Below, one piece after another: positions 34,984 through 46,177 of a DNA stretch of 64,000 bases (positions within the stretch are counted from its first letter, which is position 1; each line of letters starts with the position of its first letter). Under the pieces are notes generated by a model. That model did not search any database. It was given only the letters and a program-made list of their open reading frames with translations, and had not been told where the DNA came from. This stretch comes from Paraphysomonas bandaiensis (lineage: Eukaryota; Chrysophyceae): contig CBFFRP010000073.1 of assembly GCA_965644295.1 (NCBI GenBank), positions 1 to 64,000 on the forward strand, in the 5' to 3' direction. A program made the position numbers and the translations under genes.

Positions 34984-35289
34984 CTATGGCTTGATGGGGC
35001 AGCCACACTGAACCTGTACCTGTGAATCTGTACCTGTGGACCTGTATCTGTATCTGTGTACTTGTCCTGCATTCGTATCTGCGAAATATACCCCTGTACA
35101 TGTGGCAAGAGTCGTCTAAATCTGGTGGCAATGAGGTACAGAATAGAATTCATAAAACCCTATTTTTTACCTAAAAAGAAGGATTTTGTCACTGAGAAGT
35201 GGAACTTTTCGTCCCTCTATATTGTATGTATTTATTACGAGTGTTTAACTGCTCTACAATTAGCATTAATATCACCCACTAATAGAGCG
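34984..35289. promoter_or_regulatory. Divergent intergenic region with CTGTA(C/T) hexamer repeats
   Basis: Contains a run of CCTGTACCTGTGAATCTGTA-type hexamer-like repeats at about 35010-35070. It separates two divergent genes, so promoters are expected; no specific element could be assigned. Confidence 0.4.
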
Positions 35290-36996
35290 ATGCTGTCTGT
35301 GTCTATCGGTGTTTTATTCGCATATCTGAGTACGGGCGTGTTAGGACTTGACTACAATGAGGCCATAAGCGTGATAGCTTCTGATCTTAACCAGTACGAT
35401 AGTCTACAGGGACAATCACTGTGTAATAAATACGACTGCTGTGTTATCTCTCAAGACAACGCATGTGATATTAATACCCTTCCAAAGGATCAATCAACAC
35501 TTGTGGTTCCTGGTGGAAACACGCGGTGCATATTCAGCACCAGCACAGGTGATATGTGTGCTGTGTGTCGCCTCATATCATTTGAATCGTACTGCAGAGT
35601 TTGCCTTTCAAGTCATCCCTGGAGATACCGATAAGCTGGTGTTTTATTTTCAAGGTATGAGGGTTGTTTTACAGTTGCTGTAACCATCTTTGACTATTAT
35701 GTGTGGTAGGTGGAGGAGCGTGCTGGGACCGAGCGTCTACAACAGTTGTCCCGATGTGTACAACAGACTCCTCTCCATCTGGACCCAATGGCATTTTTGA
35801 TCGCACCAACGAGGACAATGCTTTCCGTTCTTATACTATTGTGCAGGTTCTCTATTGTTCTGGGGATATTCACGGTATGATGTTTTAATGCCTGCTCTTT
35901 CTGTGGCTCACTACTTACAGGTGGCAATACTGTGCGCCCTTATGATGACTCCAATGGTGAGCCTGTTACTCAGACGGGCATTGCCAACACGCAGAGTGTT
36001 CTCGACTGGGTACAGAAACAACAAACTGAAGGAAGACTGGCTGCTAGCCTGTCAGACCTTGTAGTAATGGGGTGCTCGGCGGGGTCAATTGGTGCCCAGC
36101 TCTGGTCAACACAGATCACCTCGGCGCTCAAGTGGGATCGTGCTGCTGTAGTTCCAGACAGGTATTTTTCCTATTTCTCCGTAATATTACCCTTTATGTT
36201 TGAACTTGCTGTTCCTTTTGTATATTATCTGACCTGTTCCTCACTGCACCTTCACGAGTAGCTATGCGGGTGTGTTCCCCCCAGGGTCCCAAGGCCCACT
36301 CATATATGACTATGGCTTCTGCACCTCAGGATTTCTCAGTGAGGCTCTTTATACAAAGTGTGTTAATAAGGAGCTTACATTACAAGACATCAATATGGAG
36401 TTCATTGCTTCTACCCCGACAGTTCCTACTTCATTTATTCAGGTATACTGATGAGTTCCGACAGTATTCGCATTTCACGGTATACGCTTCTATAGTCCAA
36501 GACGGACATTGTACAGATGTCTTTCTATGTGGCTATTGGAGTTACTACCCCCGGTTCAGATGCCGCTATCACTCCTGAACAGTTCTATACTGATTTGAAT
36601 GCCATATTTGAGGTACTGTCTTGTTACCGCCATCGGGCGTGCATTTATGAGTCTTTGTAGGAATACAACAAGAATGATAATTTCCTGACATATTTAGTTG
36701 ATGGTGACCAGCATTGCTTCACCCCATCATCTGTCTTCTATTCTGCTGATGCAATGGGCCCGCATGACGATGGATCTACGAACGAGGGACCTATGGTGTA
36801 TCAATGGACGGGTATGTAACTATATCGGCCGGGAAGTTCTTTTGCTGATTTATATGCAGGAGACTTTCCTCTATCAAATGGGGATGTGGCTGATACAGTG
36901 TGTGAGGGTGATATGGTGTCTTCCACACTTGCTGCTAACAATCAAACTTATTGCGACCCCGCATATGTTCCTAAAGAGTTCGTCGAGAAGTACTAG
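35290..36996 (+). CDS. Secreted pectin acetylesterase / Notum-family carboxylesterase
   Basis: Eight exons: 35290-35548, 35598-35654, 35710-35874, 35921-36161, 36262-36442, 36496-36612, 36661-36811 and 36860-36996. They give exactly 436 codons. A signal peptide is visible (MLSVSIGVLFAYLSTGVLGL). Family motifs after splicing are LVFYFQGGGACW (oxyanion region), YCSGDIHGGNTV, VVMGCSAGSIGAQLW (G-C-S-A-G nucleophile elbow), WDRAAVVPDSYAG, SKTDIVQMSFYVAIGV (the acid Asp region) and YLVDGDQHCF (catalytic His). The Ser-Asp-His triad is therefore complete. Relatives deacetylate cell-wall pectin in plants or remove palmitoleate from Wnt in animals. In a protist, deacylation of an extracellular polysaccharide or lipid-modified protein is likely; the substrate is unknown. 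Every intron interrupts a motif that is restored by splicing. Confidence 0.88.
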
Positions 36997-37671
36997 TTCC
37001 CCAGTTGAAAATTGCAACTTCTACGATTGCACTTAATCTTCTGCGTGGTGAACTCTACTACTCTCCAAGATAATTTTTCTTATCTATAGCAATATAGTTC
37101 GCGATCTTGCTTGTGTGGGTATTATCTAGAGTAGTAGTTATATCAGACTAGTTCACAGAAATGATACCAATGTTGCTCTATAGATTCAACACAGTTTATG
37201 AGCTTAAGTCACTCAATACTTAAATTGAGGTCGTCAAATTATAATATAATGCATCATATATTTGGAGAAAACATGATTTTACATGTAGAAACTTACTTCA
37301 ATATATTAGACATGCCTCATCTTGGGCTCACCGATGCCTGGGACGAGACAGTAATTATTAAAGGCCTTATTTTGTACTACCCTAATGGTTAAATGCTGTT
37401 TCGGTATTGATGGCTAGTAGTTGGCAAGGTGAGAAATTATCTACTATACGTGTAAACAGAAAGCAGTGCTACACTCAACAAAGTCCGACTCGCACCTTTT
37501 CGTGGTGTTCTGGGGGATAAGTGCCGGAGTGATTTTCTCTGGGAAACTAAAACGTGAGCCGCAAACATAGTCAGCAGATATTCTTCTGCCCACTCATAGC
37601 CGAATGCTTGTGTGGTACAAGGGACACCAATAAGTATCACTTGTGTAGAGGTCTTTGGGTCCTGACGAATA

Positions 37672-37790
37672 AACAGGCATCCGGGAATGGGTCCACCTCA
37701 TGGGCATCCGGGACAGGGCCCACCTCAAGGGTAACCGGGGTATTGGGCTGCCTGCTTTTAATTCAAGCATCCGGGATGTTCACCTTAAGA
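37672..37790 (+). repeat. Degenerate minisatellite, unit about 28 bp
   Basis: GCATCCGGGA(A/C) recurs at about 37677, 37705 and, more diverged, 37733 (TAACCGGGG) and 37766 (GCATCCGGGATG). GG(T/C)CCACCTCA follows the first two. Confidence 0.6.
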
Positions 37791-37792
37791 AC

Positions 37793-37998
37793 TCAGAGCG
37801 GAAGTGGTCGCACCTTGGTGCTTGCGGCGACGCACAAGCAGTTTCCGTAGCGTTAAATAGTAGGATAAAAAAGGGTGTACTGATTAGTTACACAGGTAGA
37901 GGTCTAACTAGTTTGTCTAGCATTCATCTACTAGTATATAGCTACTAAGTTGGTGTAGGTTTTTAACGCCTATTGCTAATAATAAGACTTTCAATATA
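37793..37998 (+). repeat. Dispersed repeat, copy B (longest)
   Basis: The left half (GCACCTTGG... GTAGCGTTAAATAGTAGGAT) matches the copy at 63092-63205. The right half (TTAACGCCTATTGCTAATAA then TAAGACTTTC) matches copies A and C. It therefore links the partial copies into one family of about 200 bp. Confidence 0.7.
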
Positions 37999-38055
37999 TG
38001 AAAGCAGTGTACTTAAAACATAGTATAATACATATATATGACAACCCATAACTGT

Positions 38056-38377
38056 TTAATTCTGGTTAATACCAGGGCTGCGTAACCCAACAATACTATT
38101 TGCATTACCACGCTGAATCTTGACTACTGCTTTCCCCAAATCTGTATTTTGAATAATGCCGGCGGCTGCTGCACCCAGGTGGAATTTCACTCCGGGTACT
38201 GGCGAATTGCATCATTAATTTAACCCGGACATCATCCAGATCAAGCCGTTCTACTCCATCTGATTCTAAATGAGACAAAACCACCTCTATCCTGGCATGA
38301 TCCACTTCGCTTGGGATAAATTGCAAGACATCAACATCAAAATCACACCCACTCAGATGACTGGACAATTCTATCAT
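38056..38377 (-). CDS. Small unrecognised gene, with a frame break or 31-nt intron
   Basis: The ATG at 38377 opens a frame reading MIELSSHLSGCDFDVDVLQF...LDLDDVRVKLMMQFAS. About 62 residues in, the coding sense moves to the next frame, which reads GAAAAGIIQNTDLGKAVVKI then QRGNANSIVGLRSPG and stops at 38056. Both parts look protein-like. A GT...CAG segment of 31 nt at the switch would restore the frame, but it is shorter than the other introns here (41 nt or more). So this is either a minimal intron or a genuine frameshift in a pseudogene. I recognise no family. Confidence 0.4.
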
Positions 38378-40008
38378 GTATACCTCTTGATCATGTCATG
38401 CAGTGAAACCTCCATTTGGTGATTTTTATTTAGTAGGTGATAGTTTATTCTTGCGCAGCACAACTCCATTATTTGTCAAAAACTAAACCAAATGGGCTCA
38501 GTAATGATATTAGTGATAGTTATATGTCAATCTACTCGGACTACTTTAGTGATGTTGTTCTGGATATATTTTCCCAGTTGGAATATTTCCTGGTATTTTC
38601 TCTGTCGACAAAAACGGAAAAGGTAGATCATCCGTAACTACCGCGCTGTATCAGTGATGCACATTCCAAGCATATATATATGGCCTCACCCGTCGCTTGA
38701 CATAACTATCGAATTTTAAAGACCACTTACAGTTAATTCAGCTTGAACTTTAAATTGTTACTCCAACAAACCGATTATAGGACTCGGCAGGGTTGCCAAC
38801 AAGAGCGTCCATCTAGATCCATGATTTTGCTTCTTCGACAAGCCCTACCAGAATGAACAATCCCTGCACTGCTAATTTTACAAACCCTTTTGGTAGTTCC
38901 TCTTTTAGTTCTAAATATACCCGTAAGATTTGTTAATATGTGATGGCTCTTGTTGATAAATAATAGCAATAAGCATTTTGCTATTCAACGATATTATTCC
39001 ATTAGTGTTGCATACACACACTATTCACTATATTCCTATATGTATATCAGCGTAGTATTGCACACACACTACTATAGTGATAATATATATATATATATAG
39101 CAACAACTAGAGTGGTCCCCAACGGATACACAACATCATTCACTACTATATTTGAGTAATATACGAAGCCGTTGAGTATCTGCAATCCTTTATATATGCT
39201 ATCTATATGTACCACGACAATCGTTGCGGAGATGCATGGTTTGTTCTTTGACAATTTGTCAAAGATATATCTGACATGTTATATCTCTTGCGCACTGAGG
39301 CCAAAGACTTTTAAGTGTATACTGACCCTTCATATATATTAGTCACACAATTATGATTAATAATGAGAAGTGACTGTGCATATACATCTAATATCGGTAG
39401 CTATAATATACAGCTAACAACAATTTCAAACCGTTAGTTTTCTATCCAAAACTGACACATGGATAGCATTTATAAATAGTTGAATACTGAACTCACTCAA
39501 GAATCAATTAATGCTAAATATAGTAGGATATCATATTTAGGCACTAGTTATTCAAATTGTTTTGCTACATTAGTTCAGACTCTTACATGCCTATTGCTAA
39601 TAATAAGACATGCACTACATTCACTACTATATTGAAGTTGTCGCTATATATTCACAACTTCCCAACCAATATTTTACATATATATATATAGTCAATATAC
39701 TTCAGTCTGTCTAACTTATTCATACATTGTGTTTGTATGTTTGTCTTTACCTACTGTATTCTTCAAGGAAGAACTCAAACCTTAAAATACAGCTATATAA
39801 TATTTCATACATAGACGCAAAATATCAAAATCGTTGTCCGAATCAGCCCGCTCATTAACTGAAGTAAACATTATGCAAACGTGGGAATTTTACGATATTT
39901 TGGGAAATTTAGGAGTATTTACAGTATATAAACAGAAATGTTTAAAAAGCTATTCTATTTGTAGTGTTAGGGTTAGAGACAACAAAAAATATTAATTTTA
40001 TTAACATT
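38378..40008. other. AT-rich intergenic region with dispersed-repeat copy C
   Basis: Short unsupported frames; a TATATATA run lies at about 39085-39100 and again near 39680. Copy C of the dispersed repeat is at about 39511-39615. No gene recognised. Confidence 0.4.
39511..39615 (+). repeat. Dispersed repeat, copy C
   Basis: GCTAAATATAGTAGGATATCA and then CAAATTGTTTTGCT match the 63-kb copy. CCTATTGCTAATAATAAGAC matches copies A and B. It has left and right family segments in a shortened form. Confidence 0.7.
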
Positions 40009-40303
40009 TTAAGTCCTATAGGATGTAACAGAAGCACGTTTTCGCTTACCAGCAACCACGTTATCTGCCCTTATACTACCACTGTCAACCCATTGATCAT
40101 CATGAGCAACATAAGTGTAGCTGCCAGCAGTCATTGTCCTATTCGAACCTACCTTGTTTCTAACTACTTGTGGTCTTAAATACAATGACTTAAGTCTATC
40201 AGTACGACCATCAATATAGGAAACATCATATAACTTTCCATTCACTGCAGTAACTATACCATTGAGCCCATGAATATTTCTCACTTTCTCACCTACTTTG
40301 AAC
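40009..40303 (-). CDS. Tudor/SH3-barrel-like exon of an unrecognised protein
   Basis: On the minus strand a consensus acceptor (TTCTCACTACTTAG) at about 40304 opens into FKVGEKVRNIHGLNGIVTAV, then GKLYDVSYIDGRTDRLKSLYLRP. The exon continues for about 97 residues to a stop at 40009. The F-x-V-G-x-x-V...G-x-x-G-x-V...Y-D-V-x-Y-x-D-G pattern is typical of Tudor, KOW or chromo-barrel folds that bind methylated residues or RNA. The tail is basic (AGKRKRASV). No upstream exon with an ATG was identified in the 330 bp before the next gene. It may be the last exon of a small gene, a nested gene, or a remnant of a mobile-element protein. Confidence 0.45.
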
Positions 40304-40629
40304 TAAGTAGTGAGAAGTAAGTGAAACGGTGAGAATATTTTTCATGGCTTTTAGTGGCTAGTTGTCATCCACATAGATTTCTATATATGCATCTCCGAGA
40401 ACTACTTAATGTAGACATGATAATCGATATAGAGTTTAGATCATATTTTAGTCAACTTTACGCTGTACTCAGCATATTATTACTATTAAGCATATTGTCA
40501 TAAAGTACATTACAATATATCTCTGCAAATAAACACACATAAAAACGATGTTAGCGATAAGCGAGCCGATAACAACAACATAAATATAAATGTACTCTAA
40601 CTATGATCAACTCCATTGGAGGATGGATA

Positions 40630-43600
40630 TCATCCTTTCTTTAGAGGGCTTGAAGGAGAAACCCAAGGCTCGTCTACCAGAAGAGCCCTCCAGTTGAGTT
40701 TGAACGGAGGGATCGTTCTAACTGTTCTATCCCTATCCAGAAGTCTTTCCCTACCGCCACTTGACTCCATATACCACAGTAAACTCGCTAGCTGCAATGA
40801 AAACAACCGAGCAAGTCAACAATTTGCAACACTTCATTGAATCTTCTATACACATAACTCACCCTATTTATAACTGCACTCACTGGGCCTTTACTGCGTA
40901 CTAATTCCTCCTCCATTGTGTCCAGACAGTCACACATGAGACTGATCTCGACCAGAAGTACCTTAAGCTACACCATAAACTACTATTAATACTGTTGACA
41001 TCTTATATTAGCAAACTACCTCTTGTATGCTGATAGTGACTTTAGGTGTTTTGAGTTTCTTTCTACTCTGAGATAGCAGATCATCACACACAGAAACAAT
41101 TTCATCAGCCGTCACGAGAACTGGAAATATCTTGAAGTCTCTTGCAAATAGCATCACAGCATCCATAGTCATTCCCTCAGAGTGCCGGCTATACACTGCG
41201 AAGATCGCGTCCAACACTGCCTGCTCGCGCGAGAGAAACTGCAACGCAGCTGACTGAATAGAATCAGGAACTGCACACGGTCCGGAGAAACTCCGTCCCC
41301 CACCAAAAGCCAAACAATCCGCGCTATGACTATAGCTGTGCACTAACCGCAGCAGCCTAAGAGGCATATAAGTATTAATGCATATATAAGACTGGAGCAT
41401 GCATTTCTTACTTCTCAAGCATCGAGCTTATCTCCTCTTCATCACGAATATGTCTTAGCTTAATCCTTTTGCAAGCACAGGCAACCAGTGCGAAGACCAC
41501 CGCCTCAAGATCAACGACGGTGGGAAGAACATGCATAAGAATATCCACCTCACAGACAGGAAGCCGCCGAGGGTGCATCAGACCAAGGTGGGGAGATATC
41601 AGCACCCTCCTTAACAGACTGCGAGTAATCACACAGGCATCACCGTGAGAAAACTTTTCAGTGCTGGCAGCCTGTTGGTGCCGCAAAAGCTGAAAGAACT
41701 CTACAGCCCCCAGTACGAATTCCTGTTCGTATATTACGCAGATAAGTGTGGTCAATACTACTCGCCTTCAAAGTTCGCTTGTTAACGTCGAGGCTTTTCT
41801 TCGGTAAGGGTGCGGCTGCGGTAGTGCACACCTTCAGACTATTCAAAGCCTCTCGAACCCTGAGCTCACAACGTGCCTGGGTCTGTGTGACATACTCCAC
41901 AGCCCCTCGTACTCCCCGCACAGCAGAAGTGACCTCTGCAGCTGGCAATGCAGCATACGCCTCATCCATCTCTTGGTCCTGTCCTCCACTACCCCCTTTG
42001 CTTTCGTCATGCATCTCTTCAGGGCTTGAAGGTTCCTCACCTCCGCGTGATGCTGCTCCAGAAGAGACACTCTGATTGTATTTATATTCATCCGGTGTAA
42101 AGTCGTCGACACCTTCTACAAATATGCCGTCCCCAGAATCCACAGCGAACTCTTGTATCGCTATAGGAGACCATGTCGAATTACTCCCTTGCAAATCGTT
42201 GACGCTGAATGGTATATCTACATCACTCTTTTTCTGTTGCTGTGTCTGTAGCTCCTCTAGCTCGTTCTTGACGTCTTCGTACCGCCCACGCCACACAGCG
42301 ACCTCTTGCTGCAGCTCTGCTATCACCGCCCCCGCATCACCTGTATTACAAGTTATCTATTTCAACGCAAATAATTGCGTACTCAAAATGTACTCACCCC
42401 CATTAGATTCGACAGGCTTGACTTCTTTATGCTGCGCACTGAGTTGGCTACTCTCTCGTTTCTCGAGTGGAGCTGATCGCTCACTACCACAGATGCTCTC
42501 TGCAACCCTACCATCAGCTGCCACAGAATTCGTCTCTTCCTCATGCGCCACACTACTCCCCACAGAAGTGACGTCACTGATAGATGCACCTGCCCTCTTA
42601 AGTAACAACCCTGCCACCACATCTTCAATAGATGAACATAGTGCTAGGTGAAGTGGAGTGATACCACAACCTCCCTCACTGGGAGACAGGCCCAAACAAG
42701 ACTGTGGGTCAGAGCACGAGGGACGATGGGTCCTGGCGGCACGTACTGCTCCCCCTATGGCATCAACGTCCCCAAAGAGATCCTGCATGCACCTGCTGTT
42801 CACTGAGCGCTTCACAATAGTGAGTACAGCATCCACAGCCTCAGTGTCTTGCATACCCTACAACTACATTTACAAGCACATAAAACCATGAACCGTAACA
42901 GTGCCTGAAAAATAGGTACACTCCGACAAATGAAGTCGAACTCCTCTTCTTCCTCTTGCAGCATGTAACTTATATGCCTCTCCTCCACTGCCACCCCTGC
43001 AAGTAGCCCCATTAGGGCCGCACATATATCATGGTTTTTGTGGTTGTGAGCGAGAGCCCGCAGGGTGGAGGAAACTACTTCGTCCGATATCTCCTGGAGT
43101 GCTTCTGGAGCCTTGTTGGCAACAGCGGAGAGAGTGACTGAGCACTGATAGACAAGTACCCTCTCGTCCGAGAAAGAAGATAGTAGCTGTGGTAAATGGG
43201 CGAGTACATCCAAAGAGGGGGCAGAACATATAGAACTCTCTGAGGCGTACTCGTACACTCTAGAGAGAAACGCCACTACAGCCCGTAGGACAGCCTTGGA
43301 CCGTTTGTCATCGGCCAAGACAACGCTAGTAATACCTAACAGACCTTCGTTTGTATCTAATTTTAACACAAATGTCAATATTATAGTCCTCTAGCAAAGA
43401 ATATATGCAACAACCGTACCCGGGAAGTCATGTTTTACATGCTTGAAATAAAGGGCAGCAAGATAGTCGAAGCAAGCTGCCACTACATGTTCATTTCCCT
43501 TCCACGCGTGAAGGGAATCCAAAGTTGTCTTAAACCTTAACCAAAGTGTAATACAATTACGCGATACACAATATTCGTGATATTCCGATCGCACCTCTGT

Positions 43601-44044
43601 CGCAGCTCGTCATCTGAATAAAAATTCTCCTCTGTTGTACTCAGTGAGAGGTCTTGAAGAAGCTGATAAGCTACAAAATATAATGTCTCAAACTGTGAAG
43701 TTGTAAATAATATACACCACACACCTCGCATCTGAATGGGTCTTGACTTCATATATTTGACAGTGCAGTGCACGAGAGCCTCCTGCAGCAATAAAACATC
43801 ACATACATCACAGCACTGCGACGACTATACAGACCTTTAACAGAAAGTTATCCGTTTGATTTAAATCAGTTGAGATGTTAGCATCCCATAGAAACTTCTC
43901 TGTCTTTGAATGATCACTACAGTCTCGTATATTACTCCATGTGAGGTCATCCACACTACTCCTCTGATGCATCTTAACGCTCTTTGAGGACCCAATGTTG
44001 TGAATCCTCCGACGCGGGGCGGTGGGGCCTTCATCTTCTGCCAT
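40630..44044 (-). CDS. Armadillo/ankyrin-like repeat protein with coiled coil
   Basis: The start ATG is at 44044 (MAEDEGPTAPRRRIHNIGSS). First exons are 44044-43835, 43782-43725 and 43670 onward; about ten exons run to TGA at 40630. The N-terminal half has alpha-helical ARM-like sequence (SLHAWKGNEHVVAACFDYLA, AVLRAVVAFLSRVYEYASES, SLDVLAHLPQLLSSFSDERV, STLRALAHNHKNHDICAALM). One ankyrin-like unit follows (GGCGITPLHLALCSSIEDVVAGLLL), then a coiled coil (IAELQQEVAVWRGRYEDVKN) and acidic linkers. The helical C-terminus contains IFAVYSRHSEGMTMDAVMLFARDF. This combination is seen in protist scaffold proteins, including flagellar ones; no precise function can be given. Splice junctions restore frame where I traced them. 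It diverges from the flavin oxidase gene. Confidence 0.7.
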
Positions 44045-44548
44045 AATGAAAGCGGTACTAGCAAAGTATTGCTTGTCGATGATGTTATGTGGAGATGCGC
44101 ACCTTTCACTTGTCTTGCACACATATTTAAATACTAATACACAGAGTACACCTCTGTATACTGCACCATACCACTACGCAAGCACTTTGGATGGTACGAT
44201 TTTGGGGTGTCCATTTTCCCAATTTTCCAATAAAACAGACATTTTCTGGAAGTTTTTGCAATATTACATTTTTGGAGCGAAGCAATCAATATGTCCCGAT
44301 ATCTATAGTTAGATACACTGTACAACACAGCAGCCAGAACTGATGTGTGTGTACGCTCAGCTCAGATACTCTGATACCAACGAAGGGAAGTGTCGGAAGA
44401 AGTGTAAGTGAAGTGTACAGGTATGTCAATGTGCTATATCTAGGTATGGCATACAGTCATAGTGTGGGGGTGTGGTATGATGTGTGCTGTTCATTGAAAG
44501 GAGTGAGAGTACTGCGTTATCCATACCACTCATACAACGAACTCCCCC
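44045..44548. promoter_or_regulatory. Divergent intergenic region, ARM-repeat gene / flavin oxidase
   Basis: A 504-bp gap between two divergent start codons. No repeated motif or RNA gene was recognised; promoter content is inferred from geometry only. Confidence 0.35.
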
Positions 44549-46177
44549 ATGTACTCGTTATCCCTATCCCTACTCCTTCTATCTCTACCACATTATGTCT
44601 CCTCCTCAATGAGCGTCTATGTGTCTCTGCGTGAGTGCATTGAGCATATCTCTCCAGACCCCCTCTTTCTCCCCTATAAGGGCGATGCATATAACAACTC
44701 ACGAGTTGGATGCAATTTCCGATATGATAACTACTGGCCTGGTCTGATATTGGTTGTGCGGAGGGTGGAGGATGTGCAGGCAGCTCTCATGTGTGCAGCG
44801 GAGCAGGTAGTGGAGGTGGTGGTAGTTAACGGTGGTCACAGCATGGAGGGGATGTCATGTACTAACGGACTATTGCTTCAGATGGATGACTTCCATAATG
44901 TGACAGCATTTGGTGTGGGCGCAGAGAAGAGCGATGCCACCATAACTGTGCAGGGAGGAATGAGGTTAGGGCGGCTATATGGTAGTATTATTGACTTGAC
45001 TCGGGGCTTGAAAGACACATACATATTTGGTGGTGGAACATGTCCAACTGTAGGAATTTCGGGACACATATTATGCGGTGGTTATGGTTTGCTGGGTCGC
45101 CTTCTGGGTCTTACATCCGACCAAGTGGTGTCCATTGATGTTGTAAATGCTCAGGGCGCAGTTGTGACCGCCAATGCTTCATCGAACTTAGACTTATTCT
45201 GGGCGCTAAGGGGGAGTTGTGGATCATGCTTTGGCGTGGTTGTATCGGTAACCTTAAGATTATACCTGATGCCGAGCCCTGAGCTTACTCGAATTGATGT
45301 CCCAGATATTTTATACAGTAATGTGCCTGGAGGCATCCAAGCGTTGAATGGGGTGGTTTTGTGGTGGCAAGAATGGGCCACACGGCAGGCAGCAATATCT
45401 TGCACATCCGCACTGCACATCAAAGATGATAGACTCTCGCTACAAATTCTTTATGTTGGCACTTTGCAAGAGACTCTGGACAACACGCTGGATGAACTGT
45501 GGCAGGGGTTACACAAGGTCATGGAGTTTACTACACTCTTTAAATCGTATAAATCTGGATCGTTTCTAGATAGTGTTGTGTGGTGGTCACACGATGAAAA
45601 CATAACCACTGTAGACGATTTACTCTCTGTCATTTCTCTTCAATCTCTTGCGGAGCGGGACAGGAGTCGAAGGAAGACTAAAAGTGCCCTGCTAATGCAA
45701 CCAATGGATGAAGAAGCCGTGCAATCTGTTATCAGTATGCTTGTTTCTGGAAACCTGAATCAATTTGAAATAAAAGCTTACAGCTATCAATGTAATCATC
45801 AAATTCAACACGAGATTCTGGCACCTGGAAGATTTAGTGCCATCTGGGATGACAAATCTCCCTTACGCCGTGGCCATGCAATGGAGGTGCATTATGGAAA
45901 CAGCTATGCGGCAAACGAATGGGACGACATCAGTACTTTAGATGCAAACCTGGTTCAACAAGTGAACATTGCTGGAAATGTGCTGCTACCTTTTACATCA
46001 GGGGATGGAGATGAAGTATGGGGGTACCCTGGTTACATTGACCGCGATTTGAGCAAGCCTGGATATGCGTACTTTGGCTTGAAAAATTCCGCTCGGCTAT
46101 TTCACCAGCGCGAAAAGTTTGATAAGGAAAACGTCTTAATGAATTCAGCATGTGAGTATCTCTGGAGCACTATATAG
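44549..46177 (+). CDS. Secreted FAD-linked oxidase, berberine bridge enzyme-like
   Basis: Starts at ATG 44549 with a signal peptide (MYSLSLSLLLLSLPHYVSSS). The PCMH-type FAD domain is clear: VVVNGGHSMEG with the covalent-attachment His at residue 97, and GGGTCPTVGISGHILCGGYG with Cys at residue 165. This is the pair that makes the bicovalent 8-alpha-histidyl, 6-S-cysteinyl FAD link in the BBE family. DLFWALRGSCGSCFGVVVSVTLRLY and a C-terminal BBE-like segment (YPGYIDRDLSKPGYAYFGLKN ... FDKENV) follow. Relatives oxidise carbohydrates or alkaloids with O2, producing H2O2; a secreted carbohydrate oxidase is most likely here. The ORF stops at 46175-46177, but a GTGAGT donor lies just before the stop, so the last residues may come from a further exon. 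The usual Y-D-P-x-N-V ending is present as FDKENV. Confidence 0.87.
   Translation: MYSLSLSLLLLSLPHYVSSSMSVYVSLRECIEHISPDPLFLPYKGDAYNNSRVGCNFRYDNYWPGLILVVRRVEDVQAALMCAAEQVVEVVVVNGGHSMEGMSCTNGLLLQMDDFHNVTAFGVGAEKSDATITVQGGMRLGRLYGSIIDLTRGLKDTYIFGGGTCPTVGISGHILCGGYGLLGRLLGLTSDQVVSIDVVNAQGAVVTANASSNLDLFWALRGSCGSCFGVVVSVTLRLYLMPSPELTRIDVPDILYSNVPGGIQALNGVVLWWQEWATRQAAISCTSALHIKDDRLSLQILYVGTLQETLDNTLDELWQGLHKVMEFTTLFKSYKSGSFLDSVVWWSHDENITTVDDLLSVISLQSLAERDRSRRKTKSALLMQPMDEEAVQSVISMLVSGNLNQFEIKAYSYQCNHQIQHEILAPGRFSAIWDDKSPLRRGHAMEVHYGNSYAANEWDDISTLDANLVQQVNIAGNVLLPFTSGDGDEVWGYPGYIDRDLSKPGYAYFGLKNSARLFHQREKFDKENVLMNSACEYLWSTI

Larger units (their letters stand above)
36997..38055. other. Intergenic region with minisatellite and dispersed-repeat copy B
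   Basis: No gene is supported. A GC-richer patch at about 37470-37800 includes the roughly 28-bp minisatellite. Copy B of the dispersed repeat follows. Confidence 0.45.
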
